From: Bacillus sp. ISL-37
Lineage (GTDB): Bacteria > Bacillota > Bacilli > Bacillales > Cytobacillaceae
Length of the DNA: 64,000 bases
Assembly: GCF_018613315.1 (NCBI RefSeq)
Contig: NZ_JAGGQL010000014.1
Span: forward strand, 25,297 to 89,296
Direction of reading: 5' to 3'
Shown: piece after piece, positions 45,641 to 54,164 of the stretch
Numbering within the stretch: position 1 is the stretch's first letter
Layout: every line of letters starts with the position of its first letter
Notes under the pieces: model-generated
Told to the model about the DNA's origin: nothing
The model's database searches: none
What the model saw: only the letters and a program-made list of their open reading frames with translations
Made by a program: the position numbers and the translations under genes

Positions 45641-47134
45641 ATGTCAAACCATAATAGGCAGGAAATTGTGGATAGTGTACCTCAAACAGGATTCTTCGGA
45701 CATCCTAAAGGTCTCTTCACACTTTTCTTCACAGAGTTTTGGGAGCGTTTTTCTTACTACGGAATGAGAGCAATCCTCGTATTCTACATGTATTACGAAG
45801 TATCAAAAGGCGGCTTGGGGCTTGATGAAACTCTAGCACTTTCCATCATGTCCATTTACGGCTCACTTGTCTACATGTCAGGTATTATCGGCGGATGGCT
45901 TGCTGACCGAATCTTCGGTACCTCAAAAGCTGTCTTCTATGGCGGAATCTTGATTATGTTAGGTCATATCGCGCTTGCTATTCCTGGCAGCGTGGCAATG
46001 TTCTTCGTATCAATGATCCTGATCGTAATCGGTACAGGGCTATTGAAGCCAAACGTCTCTACTGTCGTCGGTGAAATGTACAGCGAAAAAGACACTCGCC
46101 GTGACGCTGGTTTCACAATTTTCTACATGGGTATCAACGCTGGTGCATTCCTTGCGCCACTGATCGTTGGAACAGTATCTGAGGCTTATAACTTCCATTA
46201 CGGTTTTGCAATTGCCGCAATCGGTATGTTTATTGGACTAGTAGTTTTTGTTCTTACAAAGAAAAAGAATCTGGGTCTTGCTGGTACAGCTGTACCAAAC
46301 CCGCTTTCACCATCTGAAAAGAAGAAAACTTTCACAACCTTTGCTATAGCAGTTGTTGCTATCGGTATTTTAAGTGCTATTTTAATACCTGCTGGACTTT
46401 TAACATTCGAAAGCTTTATTAACCTGGTAACAATTCTTGGTATCTTAATTCCGACTGCATACTTTATCGTTATGTATCGCAGCCCTAAGACAACAGAAGT
46501 TGAACGTTCACGCGTTCTTGCATATATTCCGTTATTCCTGGCAGCGGTTATGTTCTGGGCAATCCAGGAGCAAGGTTCAACCATCCTTGCGAACTATGCG
46601 GACAAGCGTACACAGCTCGAGTTCGCGGGTATGACCATTTCACCGGCTTGGTTCCAGTCACTGAACCCATTATTCATCATTATCTTTGCACCGATTTTTG
46701 CAGGATTCTGGGTGAAGCTAGGTGACCGCCAGCCATCAATTCCGAAGAAGTTCTCATTCTCATTGATGTTTGCAGGGCTTTCATTCCTTGTCATCCTGAT
46801 CCCGGCATATTTTACAGGTACAAATGCACTGGTAAGCCCATTATGGCTTGTTCTTAGCTATCTGATCGTTGTATTTGGTGAATTGTTGATTTCTCCTGTT
46901 GGACTATCAGCAACTACCAAGCTGGCTCCGGCTGCTTTCTCTGCACAAACAATGAGCCTCTGGTTCCTTGCAAGTGCTGCCGCACAAGCAATCAACGCAC
47001 AGATCGTAAAGTTCTATTCACCTGAAACAGAGATGGCTTACTTCGGTACTATCGGCGGAGCATCCATCGTGTTGGGTATCATCCTGTTCGTCATGTCTCC
47101 TAAGATTCAAGGTTTTATGAAGGGTATTAAATAA
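45641..47134 (+). CDS. POT-family proton-dependent di/tripeptide transporter (DtpT-like)
   Basis: 497 residues with about 14 hydrophobic helices. The E-x-x-E-R-F motif is EFWERFSYYGMR (~32-43), and the second family signature follows as GTGLLKPNVSTVVGEMY and FYMGINAGAFLAPLI. AIQEQGST in the second half is the conserved TM7 proton/peptide-coupling region. Imports small peptides with protons. GGGAGGGG precedes the ATG. Monocistronic with its own promoter and terminator. Confidence 0.92.
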   Translation: MSNHNRQEIVDSVPQTGFFGHPKGLFTLFFTEFWERFSYYGMRAILVFYMYYEVSKGGLGLDETLALSIMSIYGSLVYMSGIIGGWLADRIFGTSKAVFYGGILIMLGHIALAIPGSVAMFFVSMILIVIGTGLLKPNVSTVVGEMYSEKDTRRDAGFTIFYMGINAGAFLAPLIVGTVSEAYNFHYGFAIAAIGMFIGLVVFVLTKKKNLGLAGTAVPNPLSPSEKKKTFTTFAIAVVAIGILSAILIPAGLLTFESFINLVTILGILIPTAYFIVMYRSPKTTEVERSRVLAYIPLFLAAVMFWAIQEQGSTILANYADKRTQLEFAGMTISPAWFQSLNPLFIIIFAPIFAGFWVKLGDRQPSIPKKFSFSLMFAGLSFLVILIPAYFTGTNALVSPLWLVLSYLIVVFGELLISPVGLSATTKLAPAAFSAQTMSLWFLASAAAQAINAQIVKFYSPETEMAYFGTIGGASIVLGIILFVMSPKIQGFMKGIK

Positions 47135-47148
47135 TTCTGTTATAAAAA

Positions 47149-47177
47149 AGGCGACTCACTCCGAGTCGTCTTTTTTT
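47149..47177 (+). terminator. POT gene terminator
   Basis: 9-bp stem AGGCGACTC/GAGTCGTCT (one wobble) plus TTTTTTT. Confidence 0.88.
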
Positions 47178-47253
47178 GCCGGTAAAAATTTTTATTTGAA
47201 GTATTTTTTTGATATGTTATAAGCAATAATCTTTTCGTGGAGGGGATGGGAAG

Positions 47254-48210
47254 TTGACCTATATCCTTTTAGCTATTGGTTTTGCTTTACTCATAAAAGG
47301 AGCGGATTATTTTGTCGAGGGCTCCTCAAAGATTGCGACGTTGCTCAGAGTCCCTCCACTATTGGTCGGTTTGACGATTGTCGCGTTCGGAACAAGCTCA
47401 CCTGAAGCGACCGTCAGTATCATTGCCGCAATGGAAGGCAGCAGCGAGGTTTCTCTCGGTAATGTCATAGGGAGCAATATTTTCAATATCACTCTTGTTG
47501 TCGGCATCACAGCAATGATCAATCCGCTTGCAGTTGAAACAATGACAATTCGTAAAGAAATACCGTTCACCATGCTGGCTAGTGTAGCGCTTGCAGTAGT
47601 TGCCAATGATATTGCGCTCCAGACGGCAAACACCAATTTAATTGGCAGAAGCGAAGGACTCATCCTGCTTCTCTTCTTTATGATTTTCCTGTATTACATC
47701 ATTGAAGTTGCCTTGAATAACCGTGAGCCGGCACCGGCTGTGGCTGAAGTAACCAGCCAGCTAACTTGGGGAAAGAATATCCTCTTTACGCTTGCTGGTC
47801 TCGCGGCGATTATCTTTGGCGGTGACCTGGTAGTTGATAATGCAACCCAAATCGCCCTTTCCTTTGGGATGAGCGAGACTCTTGCTGGCTTGACGATTGT
47901 TGCCGTCGGTACCTCATTGCCCGAATTAATTACATCGATTACAGCCGCTTTGAAAAAGAAAAGCGAAATCGCACTCGGCAATATTGTCGGAAGCAATATC
48001 TTCAACATCCTATTCGTACTGGGGACATCAGCAACAATCGCACCACTCGCAGTCAATGATAAAATTTTTACCGATATCGCCTTGATGATTATTTTGACAG
48101 CGGTCCTGTTGATTTTCTCAAGATCTAAATTCAAGATTTCAAAAATAGAAGGAGCCATACTTGCAGCTGTTTATATTGCATATTTGGTTTATATTATTTT
48201 GCGGAATTAA
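47254..48210 (+). CDS. CaCA-family Na+/Ca2+-type cation exchanger (YrbG-like)
   Basis: 318 residues, ten hydrophobic helices in two inverted halves. The alpha-1 motif is FGTSSPEATVS with GNVIGSNIFN; alpha-2 is VGTSLPELITS with GNIVGSNIFN. A short acidic-poor cytosolic loop separates the halves. It probably exchanges calcium for sodium or protons. TTG start with GGAGGGG upstream; the nearby ATG at 47246 is out of frame. Confidence 0.9.
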   Translation: MTYILLAIGFALLIKGADYFVEGSSKIATLLRVPPLLVGLTIVAFGTSSPEATVSIIAAMEGSSEVSLGNVIGSNIFNITLVVGITAMINPLAVETMTIRKEIPFTMLASVALAVVANDIALQTANTNLIGRSEGLILLLFFMIFLYYIIEVALNNREPAPAVAEVTSQLTWGKNILFTLAGLAAIIFGGDLVVDNATQIALSFGMSETLAGLTIVAVGTSLPELITSITAALKKKSEIALGNIVGSNIFNILFVLGTSATIAPLAVNDKIFTDIALMIILTAVLLIFSRSKFKISKIEGAILAAVYIAYLVYIILRN

Positions 48211-48215
48211 AAGAA

Positions 48216-48256
48216 TGGAAAGGGCCTGCGATGTTGAAAGCAGGTCCTTTCCATTT
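48216..48256. terminator. Shared terminator between convergent genes
   Basis: 14-bp stem TGGAAAGGGCCTGC/GCAGGTCCTTTCCA with a 10-base loop. Weak T-tracts on both sides. Confidence 0.7.
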
Positions 48257-48261
48257 ATGTT

Positions 48262-49239
48262 CTATATACTTTCCATTTTGTTTAAGTTTGCGTCTTTCCG
48301 ATAGCTGATGATTGTCAGGTTATCGTTAATGACTTTTAAATCTCCAGTTCGGGTATATCCCATCTTTTCATACAAATAGCAGTTGCGCTTCTCGGTAAGA
48401 ATCGTATCCAGCTCCCATACATCCGCTTCCGGGTACATGAGTTCCAGCCGTTTCATGACTTCCTGGGCAATGCCATTATTATGGTGTTTTTCTAGGATGT
48501 TTATAATATGCAATCTCATCAACCCTGGGGACTTTTCATATACAAAGACACTTCCTGCAAGTTCACCTTCGAAGAGAATTTTAAAATATTCTCCACGTTC
48601 GAATCTTGCAGAGAATCTCTCCATCGTCTGGGTTACCGGGCTAGTTTCATGATCATTATATTTTTTATATAAAGGCATGAATACTTCTTTTTGCAGAGCT
48701 AAAAGTTCGTCAGCATCATCCACTGAAGCTTTTTTGAGAGCGATACTGGAATTGGCCATTTCAAATAATAAGTCAAAATAGTTAAACGGGATGAACTCAC
48801 CTGTCTCTACCATTTCCCTTATTTCCGCTTCACTCGCCCATTTTGCATCGGCGACTTCCTCTTCCTGAAGATGCAAATCCTCAAGTGCGACATTTTGCCT
48901 GATGAGCCAGATATCATCGAAGCCTTGCGAGAATTTTACAGTGAATAATCGTTCGCCTTTTTCAATATCGAGGTCGATCCCAAGCTCTTCTTTTGCCTCC
49001 CGGATGGCTGCTTGCTCACTGTTATCGCCCATAACCGCAGATCCCGCAGCAGAACAGTCCCACATGTCCGGAAAACCGATCTTCCACGGCTGCCTCTTTT
49101 GGATCAGAAACTGGCCATCATCATTGATAATCCAAACATGGACAACAAGATGATAATCCCCCGCCTTCATTTCTTCCCCTCTTTTATGTATGCGGTCAGT
49201 CAAATGCCTGTATTGATCGTAAATATTCCATAATTCCAT
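48262..49239 (-). CDS. Nudix hydrolase - GNAT acetyltransferase fusion
   Basis: 325 residues from the ATG at 49239 (GGGAGGTG six bases upstream). Residues ~1-165 are a Nudix domain with the box GSAVMGDNSEQAAIREAKEELGI and the preamble GDYHLVVHVWIIN typical of the YfcD/isopentenyl-isomerase-like group. Residues ~168-320 are a GNAT domain: ALKKASVDDADELLALQK, LHIINILEKHHNNGIAQEVMKRLE (acetyl-CoA loop) and NCYLYEKMGYTRTGDLKV. Both halves look intact, so the protein is probably bifunctional, e.g. clearing and acetylating related metabolites. Substrates unknown. Confidence 0.88.
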   Translation of the reverse strand: MELWNIYDQYRHLTDRIHKRGEEMKAGDYHLVVHVWIINDDGQFLIQKRQPWKIGFPDMWDCSAAGSAVMGDNSEQAAIREAKEELGIDLDIEKGERLFTVKFSQGFDDIWLIRQNVALEDLHLQEEEVADAKWASEAEIREMVETGEFIPFNYFDLLFEMANSSIALKKASVDDADELLALQKEVFMPLYKKYNDHETSPVTQTMERFSARFERGEYFKILFEGELAGSVFVYEKSPGLMRLHIINILEKHHNNGIAQEVMKRLELMYPEADVWELDTILTEKRNCYLYEKMGYTRTGDLKVINDNLTIISYRKDANLNKMESI

Positions 49240-49322
49240 GGAAGTCACCTCCCTTATAAATTTGTTCTATTATTATACAGCCAAAATAGTAAATTTTGTG
49301 AATTTATACCAATTTTTCCGAC

Positions 49323-49357
49323 AAAAAAAGAACCCAAGCACGCAGCTTGGATTCTTT
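49323..49357 (-). terminator. AbgT gene terminator
   Basis: 13-bp minus-strand stem AAAGAATCCAAGC/GCTTGGGTTCTTT with a T-run. Confidence 0.9.
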
Positions 49358-49362
49358 CAAAA

Positions 49363-50892
49363 TTATTTAGGCATATAAATGGATGAACCAGGACCGATGT
49401 CGATACCTAACAGCATCCAGATGATCAACATTGCTACCCATGCGATTGTCAGGGCGATTGAGTACGGAAGCATGGTTGCGATCAGTGTACCGATACCAAC
49501 CTTCTTGTCGTACTTTTGCGCAAACGCGATGACGATTGCGAAGTAAGGCATTAATGGTGAAATGATGTTCGTTGTTGAGTCAGCGATACGATAAACAAGC
49601 TGAGTGAACTCCGGTGTGTAACCGATTTGCATCATAATCGGTACGAATACCGGCGCCATGATTGCCCACTTAGCAGAAGCACTGCCGATGAACAGGTTGA
49701 TGAATCCAGAAATGACGATGAACGCCAGGATTAACGGAATTCCTTTGAAGCCTGTGCTTTCTAGCAGTTCTGCACCGTTTACAGCCAGTACCAATCCAAG
49801 GTTCGATTCCTTGAAGTAGGCAACGAATTGAGCGGCAACGAACGCAAGCACGATGTATGAACCCATCGTTGCCATCGTGTCAGATAGCTGATCTGCCACA
49901 TCCTTGTCATCCTTGATTGATTTCGTGATTCGCCCGTAGACAAAGCCTGGGACGAAGAATAGGATCAAGATGACTGGGACTAGTGAGTGGAAGAATGGAG
50001 CATTGATAATGTTCTCTTCCCCACCGCGAAGTGGTCCCCATTCAGGAATAACAAGCAATGCGATGCCGATCGCTGTGATGATGATCGAAATTAAAGCACC
50101 CCATAGACCTTTCTTTTCGACAGCAGATAAATATTCAACCTCTTCCTTTACATCGCCTTTGAATGTACCAAGACGCGGTTCAACGATTTTATCTGTTACC
50201 AATGTTCCGACAATTGTGATCAAGAATACAGAAACAACCATGAAATAATAGTTCATCGCATAGTTGATGTTTTCAGCATAAGCCGGATCAAAAATCGCTG
50301 CAGCATCTTGCGTGAGTCCGCCCAAAAGCGGGTCCAATGAAGTCAGAAGCAGGTTCGCACTGAATCCGCCGGATACACCAGCGAAGGCAGCAGCCAAACC
50401 AGCAAGCGGATGTCTTCCAAGACCTGCGAACAGAACCGCTCCTAGTGGTGTCAAGACAACATAACCAGCGTCAGCTGCCATACTGGACATAACGCCCCCG
50501 AATACTAGGGCAGCAGTCAATAATTGCTTAGGAACGGAAGTAACAAGACCGCGCAATGCAGCACTGATCAATCCAGTACGTTCCGCAATCCCAATTCCCA
50601 GCATCGTTACAAGGACTGTTCCCAGCGGAGCAAAGCCAGTGAAGTTGGTGACAGCACTTTCAAATAGATAGGCGATCCCTTCCTTGCTTAACAAGTTCTT
50701 AACTGTTAAAAATTCCCCTTCGTTCATAGGATCTGCCACTTTTACACCCATCGAGGAGAAAACTGCAGATAGTAAGACGACCATCACGGAAAAAATTGCA
50801 AACAGCGTGACCGGATGAGGCAATTTATTTCCCACACGCTCAATCACATCAAGTGAACGCAAAATAAAACCTTTTTTATTTGTCGTTTCCAA
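49363..50892 (-). CDS. AbgT-family transporter (p-aminobenzoyl-glutamate type)
   Basis: 509 residues, about 11 transmembrane segments plus re-entrant loops. Family blocks: ERVGNKLPHPVTLFAIF, VLVTMLGIGIAERTGLI, GGFSANLLLTSLDPLLGGLT, GSASAKWAIMAPVFVPIMM and YRIADSTTNIISPLMPYF. Members import p-aminobenzoyl-glutamate (a folate breakdown product) or export sulfonamides; direction is not decided. TTG start with AGGAGG seven bases upstream. Monocistronic. Confidence 0.92.
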   Translation of the reverse strand: METTNKKGFILRSLDVIERVGNKLPHPVTLFAIFSVMVVLLSAVFSSMGVKVADPMNEGEFLTVKNLLSKEGIAYLFESAVTNFTGFAPLGTVLVTMLGIGIAERTGLISAALRGLVTSVPKQLLTAALVFGGVMSSMAADAGYVVLTPLGAVLFAGLGRHPLAGLAAAFAGVSGGFSANLLLTSLDPLLGGLTQDAAAIFDPAYAENINYAMNYYFMVVSVFLITIVGTLVTDKIVEPRLGTFKGDVKEEVEYLSAVEKKGLWGALISIIITAIGIALLVIPEWGPLRGGEENIINAPFFHSLVPVILILFFVPGFVYGRITKSIKDDKDVADQLSDTMATMGSYIVLAFVAAQFVAYFKESNLGLVLAVNGAELLESTGFKGIPLILAFIVISGFINLFIGSASAKWAIMAPVFVPIMMQIGYTPEFTQLVYRIADSTTNIISPLMPYFAIVIAFAQKYDKKVGIGTLIATMLPYSIALTIAWVAMLIIWMLLGIDIGPGSSIYMPK

Positions 50893-51100
50893 GAGAGGAC
50901 CTCCTTAAAATTAATATAAATATTCAGACAAATAATAGCATAAGACTTTTAACATTATAGATGGTGTCTACGCTAATATAAAGAGAAAACCTATAAGGCG
51001 GAATAGTAAAATTGTTGGTAAGATTCAGAAGCTGTAGAGTGGCGAAATAATAGGGACTAGAAAGACATTGAACCATTTTAGTAGAGTAAAAGGTTACAAA

Positions 51101-51128
51101 AAAAAGAAGCATGTTCACCATGCTCCTT
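51101..51128 (-). terminator. Prolyl 4-hydroxylase gene terminator
   Basis: Minus-strand AAGGAGCATG/CATGCTTCTT hairpin followed by TTTTTTG, overlapping the gap after the stop. Confidence 0.85.
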
Positions 51129-51134
51129 CAGCGT

Positions 51135-51767
51135 CTATTTCACTCTTTTCCGTCTCATCCATTGCGTTGCAGCCCATTTGTCGCCGATGACAACTGGCGC
51201 TCCGCCATGCAAGGTCAAGTCGTTCAAGTCTTGATTGTCATAGAAATATTCAAAATAAACGGCACTGCCCTTTTGTGGGGACACCGAGAAATTGAGCTTA
51301 GGGAAATAAGTTTCTCCACCCTGCTCGACATCATTCAGGTACATGACAAGTGTACTGATCCTCGGGTTACTTACATTTGACGCGAAAAAGTCAAAGTGCG
51401 CTTTATACTCCTGGCCAATTTTATAATTTAAGATCTGCAGTCCTTCGCCATGTTCGTTCGGAATGCCCATAATTTGTGAAATTCTTCTTTCAACTCGCGC
51501 AACAACGTCATTTTCAGCTTCTTCAATAAACGTGCTGCTGCTCGTCCTCAGTTCATCAACTTCCCGGGTATTCCCGATTTTCGAGCGCTGCAGCTTGTCC
51601 TTTGACAGCTTCATAAGCTCGTCGCACTCTTCGTCACTTAGTACATTTCCCAAAATGACGATTAACGGTTCTTCCATTCTAGCAATAATGTTGATTTCAC
51701 GGTCCTCGGTTTTGATTTTGTTTCCGATATGATTAAAAATCGTAGGTTCTTTCACTACAGCATCCAT
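51135..51767 (-). CDS. 2-oxoglutarate/Fe(II) dioxygenase, prolyl 4-hydroxylase-like
   Basis: About 210 residues. Fe ligands H-x-D (AHFDFFAS) and distal H (LTLHGGAPV), plus the 2OG-binding lysine in GDKWAATQWMRRK, are all present with collagen-P4H spacing. SSSTFIEEAENDVVARVERRIS, YKIGQEYKAHFDFF and MYLNDVEQGGETYFP are conserved P4H blocks. It hydroxylates prolyl residues, as in the B. anthracis enzyme of similar size that acts on collagen-like or ribosomal-type peptides. The target here is unknown. The start is uncertain: TTG at 51773 (AGAGG ten bases upstream) or ATG at 51767. Confidence 0.9.
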   Translation of the reverse strand: MDAVVKEPTIFNHIGNKIKTEDREINIIARMEEPLIVILGNVLSDEECDELMKLSKDKLQRSKIGNTREVDELRTSSSTFIEEAENDVVARVERRISQIMGIPNEHGEGLQILNYKIGQEYKAHFDFFASNVSNPRISTLVMYLNDVEQGGETYFPKLNFSVSPQKGSAVYFEYFYDNQDLNDLTLHGGAPVVIGDKWAATQWMRRKRVK

Positions 51768-51970
51768 TATCAACTTTCATCAACCTCTTAATAATAAATT
51801 TTTCCAAAAATTAGATTGATATATAAACTAAAGCATCATTATCTTTATGTTCCCTTGTTTCCTCCTGTAATTCAAAATGGATGACAAAACCGAATCTCAA
51901 ACTCTATTCAATTTTCAATTTATTTTACAACGCGGAAAGGTGTTTTACTATCTTTTTTTATACCCATATA

Positions 51971-51994
51971 AAAAAAGAGAGCATTATACTCTCT
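51971..51994 (-). terminator. Terminator of the small-gene operon
   Basis: Minus-strand AGAGAG/CTCTCT stem with a 7-base loop followed by seven T, directly after the 75-residue gene. Confidence 0.85.
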
Positions 51995-52222
51995 TTACTT
52001 TTCCAAGCGTATTATGAGGAAGTCAGCATCCGAGAATGCCTTCCGAAGGAGTTTCCTTGCTTCAGCATGCTCCCAGAACAGCGCTGTATCAAGACTAATG
52101 GACCCGCTCTCCAGTGCGTCTGAAATATCCCATAATTCTTGTTTGATCTCCGGGTCTTCCGTCGCTAAGATAACCCTTTGGATAGAATCAAGCAAATCCT
52201 TCCCAGACGGCTGTATCATCAC
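51995..52222 (-). CDS. Small acidic helical protein, third gene of micro-operon
   Basis: 75 residues (GTG at 52222; ATG at 52219 also possible). Helical, acidic-then-basic: GKDLLDSIQRVILATEDPEIKQELWDI, then ALESGSISLDTALFWEHAEARKLLRKAF. No family recognised. Its start overlaps the stop of the VbhA-like gene (GAGTGATG), showing translational coupling, with GGAG just upstream. It is not a Fic toxin. Whether it partners the antitoxin-like protein is open. Confidence 0.7.
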   Translation of the reverse strand: MMIQPSGKDLLDSIQRVILATEDPEIKQELWDISDALESGSISLDTALFWEHAEARKLLRKAFSDADFLIIRLEK

Positions 52223-52401
52223 TCCGGACCACCGCCCTTTTCCTGCGACAAGCGCTTAGCTTCTTTCAGGAATTCTTCATTTGTCAATTCACCAGCAAGA
52301 ACCTTCCTAACAAGTTCTGTGTGATATTCTTCCACCTTAAACCCGGATAATTCCAATGAGGCTTTTGCATTCCTCATCGCCTGTTCTATTGAGTCCGCCA
52401 T
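52219..52401 (-). CDS. VbhA-antitoxin-like small protein
   Basis: 60 residues from the ATG at 52401, with GGAGGTG ten bases upstream; a frame to 52440 adds a cysteine/glycine leader not needed. AMRNAKASLELSGFKVEEYH followed by LVRKVLAGELTNEEFLKEA matches the VbhA antitoxin pattern (A-x-AS-x-x-x-EG-x-x-V then GE-x-x-x-E-E), which inhibits Fic AMP-transferases. No Fic gene is adjacent. The recognition is by pattern only; the protein may be an orphan antitoxin or a repurposed regulator. Confidence 0.7.
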   Translation of the reverse strand: MADSIEQAMRNAKASLELSGFKVEEYHTELVRKVLAGELTNEEFLKEAKRLSQEKGGGPE

Positions 52402-52529
52402 GTGACAGCCGCACCTCCGCCCTCCCCGGACACCTTCCATAGCTGGGTAACGATTAGCACAATAAAAGAAGCCGACAGCGCGCTCAACTTGTGGCTGATG
52501 ACATATTTCTCATACCTTTCCCAATCCAT
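52386..52529 (-). CDS. 47-residue single-pass membrane protein (first gene of micro-operon)
   Basis: ATG at 52529 with AGGAG eight bases upstream, TAG at 52388-52386. The protein begins MDWERYEKYVISHKLSALSA, then has a hydrophobic helix SFIVLIVTQLW and a short tail WKVSGEGGGAAVTWRTQ. Its end overlaps the VbhA-like start by 16 bases, so three small genes are chained by overlaps. Supported by ribosome site, overlap and membrane-helix composition; function unknown. Confidence 0.65.
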   Translation of the reverse strand: MDWERYEKYVISHKLSALSASFIVLIVTQLWKVSGEGGGAAVTWRTQ

Positions 52530-52555
52530 TTATAGCTCTCCTGTCTTTCCAGGTT

Positions 52556-52595
52556 AAAAACAAGGAGAATCCCTGTATTCATCAGGATTCTCCCT
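52556..52595 (-). terminator. ADP-ribosylglycohydrolase gene terminator
   Basis: Minus-strand GGAGAATCCTG/CAGGGATTCTCC stem followed by TTGTTTTTAA. Confidence 0.88.
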
Positions 52596-52599
52596 ATAC

Positions 52600-53646
52600 C
52601 TACAATTTTATATATCTATCATATAATCTGTTGCTAACATCGGCAATCAATTCTTTGAGCTCAAGTTGACTGGCCCACTCTACAGGTACAGCATCTAAAC
52701 CATAGCACGCCCCCAGAATATTCCCGCAAATCGCGCCTGTTGAGTCACTGTCGCCATCATGATTGACAGCCAGGAACAAAGCCTTCTTGAAATCAGTTTC
52801 CTTCAAGGAACAGTACAGCGAAATCGCCAGCGCTTCCTCCGCTACCCAGCCCTGGCCAAGCTTTGATATCGCGATCTCCGGACTCTCTCCGCTACTAGCA
52901 AGTTGAATCGCATCCTCCAGTGCCGTCAATGTTTCATCATGCTGCGGGTACTCTTTTAAAATCGCCATTGCACTCTTGGTACTCTCGGTAATGTTTTTAC
53001 CATTGAGCAACTCAGCGACTATTACAGCAAGTGAACCGGCTGCTAAATAACCCGACGGATGCCCGTGTGTTATCGCCGCTACCTCGGCAGCCACCTTGAA
53101 TGCTTGTTCAGGATTTCTATGTAAAAATAAACCGACCGGCGCAACCCGCATGACGCCGCCGCAGCCCTTGCTATCGTTAATCGGCCTCTCCATCGTTCCC
53201 ATTTTATTACTCTCAAGCGCCGACAAGCACGTGTTTCCAGGTGCTCTTGCTGAGAACAGTTCCTTATGCGCTAAAATGCTTCCATTCTCCTCATGAGGCT
53301 GAGGGTCAAGCAGCCAGTCGTAATGTTCATCCGGCAAACTCTTTGTCTGAGTATACAGCCAGCGGAGATAAGATTGATAGATTCCGCTCCCCGCATAGCT
53401 GCCAATCCCACGCTCGCTCATCCGGTCATAAGCCCAAATCAAACCATCTGCCGTGAACAGTGTCATCTGGGTATCATCCGAGACCAGCGCTTTACCGGAA
53501 TAAGGATTCAATTCCAAATCCGTGATTCCCTCTTCACCAAACTTCGCTTTGATTTCATCAAGCTTCATAAACTCAACCGTATACCCAAGTGCATCACCAA
53601 TCGCCCCACCAAGCAAGGGCGCCTTAAAAAGATCTTTTTTTGACAT
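52600..53646 (-). CDS. ADP-ribosylglycohydrolase family protein
   Basis: 348 residues from the ATG at 53646, with AAAGGAGT just upstream; the longer frame to 53718 adds 24 low-complexity residues. Metal and substrate motifs: LGGAIGDALGYTVEFM, VSDDTQMTLFTADGL, GGVMRVAPVGLF and NHDGDSDSTGAICGNILGA. It removes ADP-ribose from proteins or nucleotides, with two Mg ions. In bacteria such enzymes reverse regulatory or toxin-driven ADP-ribosylation; the target is unknown. It lies near the antitoxin-like operon but has its own terminator. Confidence 0.92.
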   Translation of the reverse strand: MSKKDLFKAPLLGGAIGDALGYTVEFMKLDEIKAKFGEEGITDLELNPYSGKALVSDDTQMTLFTADGLIWAYDRMSERGIGSYAGSGIYQSYLRWLYTQTKSLPDEHYDWLLDPQPHEENGSILAHKELFSARAPGNTCLSALESNKMGTMERPINDSKGCGGVMRVAPVGLFLHRNPEQAFKVAAEVAAITHGHPSGYLAAGSLAVIVAELLNGKNITESTKSAMAILKEYPQHDETLTALEDAIQLASSGESPEIAISKLGQGWVAEEALAISLYCSLKETDFKKALFLAVNHDGDSDSTGAICGNILGACYGLDAVPVEWASQLELKELIADVSNRLYDRYIKL

Positions 53647-53872
53647 AGGGACTCCTTTGGCATTTAATTTATTGTTACTATTCTCCAAACCACCAATCAA
53701 CTCCTGCCCATTTGTCATACAACCTCATACTAACCACTTAATACATTTGGTGACAGGCACTGAACATCTTAAACACTCTGCCCCATCCAGAGTTTCGTCA
53801 AATCCTCATAGCCAAAATATGTGAATACTGCATTCTTATTTTATTGGCAGCAGTGTTTCAGAATTACTGTAT

Positions 53873-53920
53873 AAAAAAAAGAGGAAAAACCCCGTTTTGA
53901 AGGTTATTTTCCTCTTTTTT
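53873..53920 (-). terminator. Terminator of the 43-residue gene
   Basis: Minus-strand AAAAGAGGAAAA...GGGGTTTTTCCTCTTTT with a T-run at the end. It supports transcription of the small gene upstream. Confidence 0.75.
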
Positions 53921-54051
53921 CATTTCAAGTCTGAAGAATCATCATAGTCGTAGCGGAAGCCATCTGTTTGATTAGAAATGCGTTCGTTCTTTTTGTTTTT
54001 CACGTTCTGCTCAATTTGATTCTTGTCTTGCTGTTTTTTATTAGACTTCAA
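53920..54051 (-). CDS. 43-residue hydrophilic protein
   Basis: TTG at 54051 (another in-frame TTG at 54054) with AAGGAGG six to nine bases upstream and TGA at 53922-53920, followed by a terminator. The protein is polar and basic at the N-terminus (KSNKKQQDKNQIEQNVKNKK) and acidic at the C-terminus (FRYDYDDSSDLK). The size and composition resemble small spore-associated proteins, but no family is claimed. Confidence 0.6.
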   Translation of the reverse strand: MKSNKKQQDKNQIEQNVKNKKNERISNQTDGFRYDYDDSSDLK

Positions 54052-54164
54052 CAAATTTTGCCTCCTTTTTGCTCCCTATTATCCCAAGTCACTTCCCCTT
54101 ATATTCATAAGACTGAATATAGTGGAAAGACTAGGAGTACAAATCCTTTCATCCGAGGCTAATC

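Noticed and set aside
51995..52529. Classical Fic/VbhA toxin-antitoxin pair
   Set aside because: No HPFx[D/E]GN-type Fic motif occurs in the neighbouring genes; only the antitoxin-like pattern is present.
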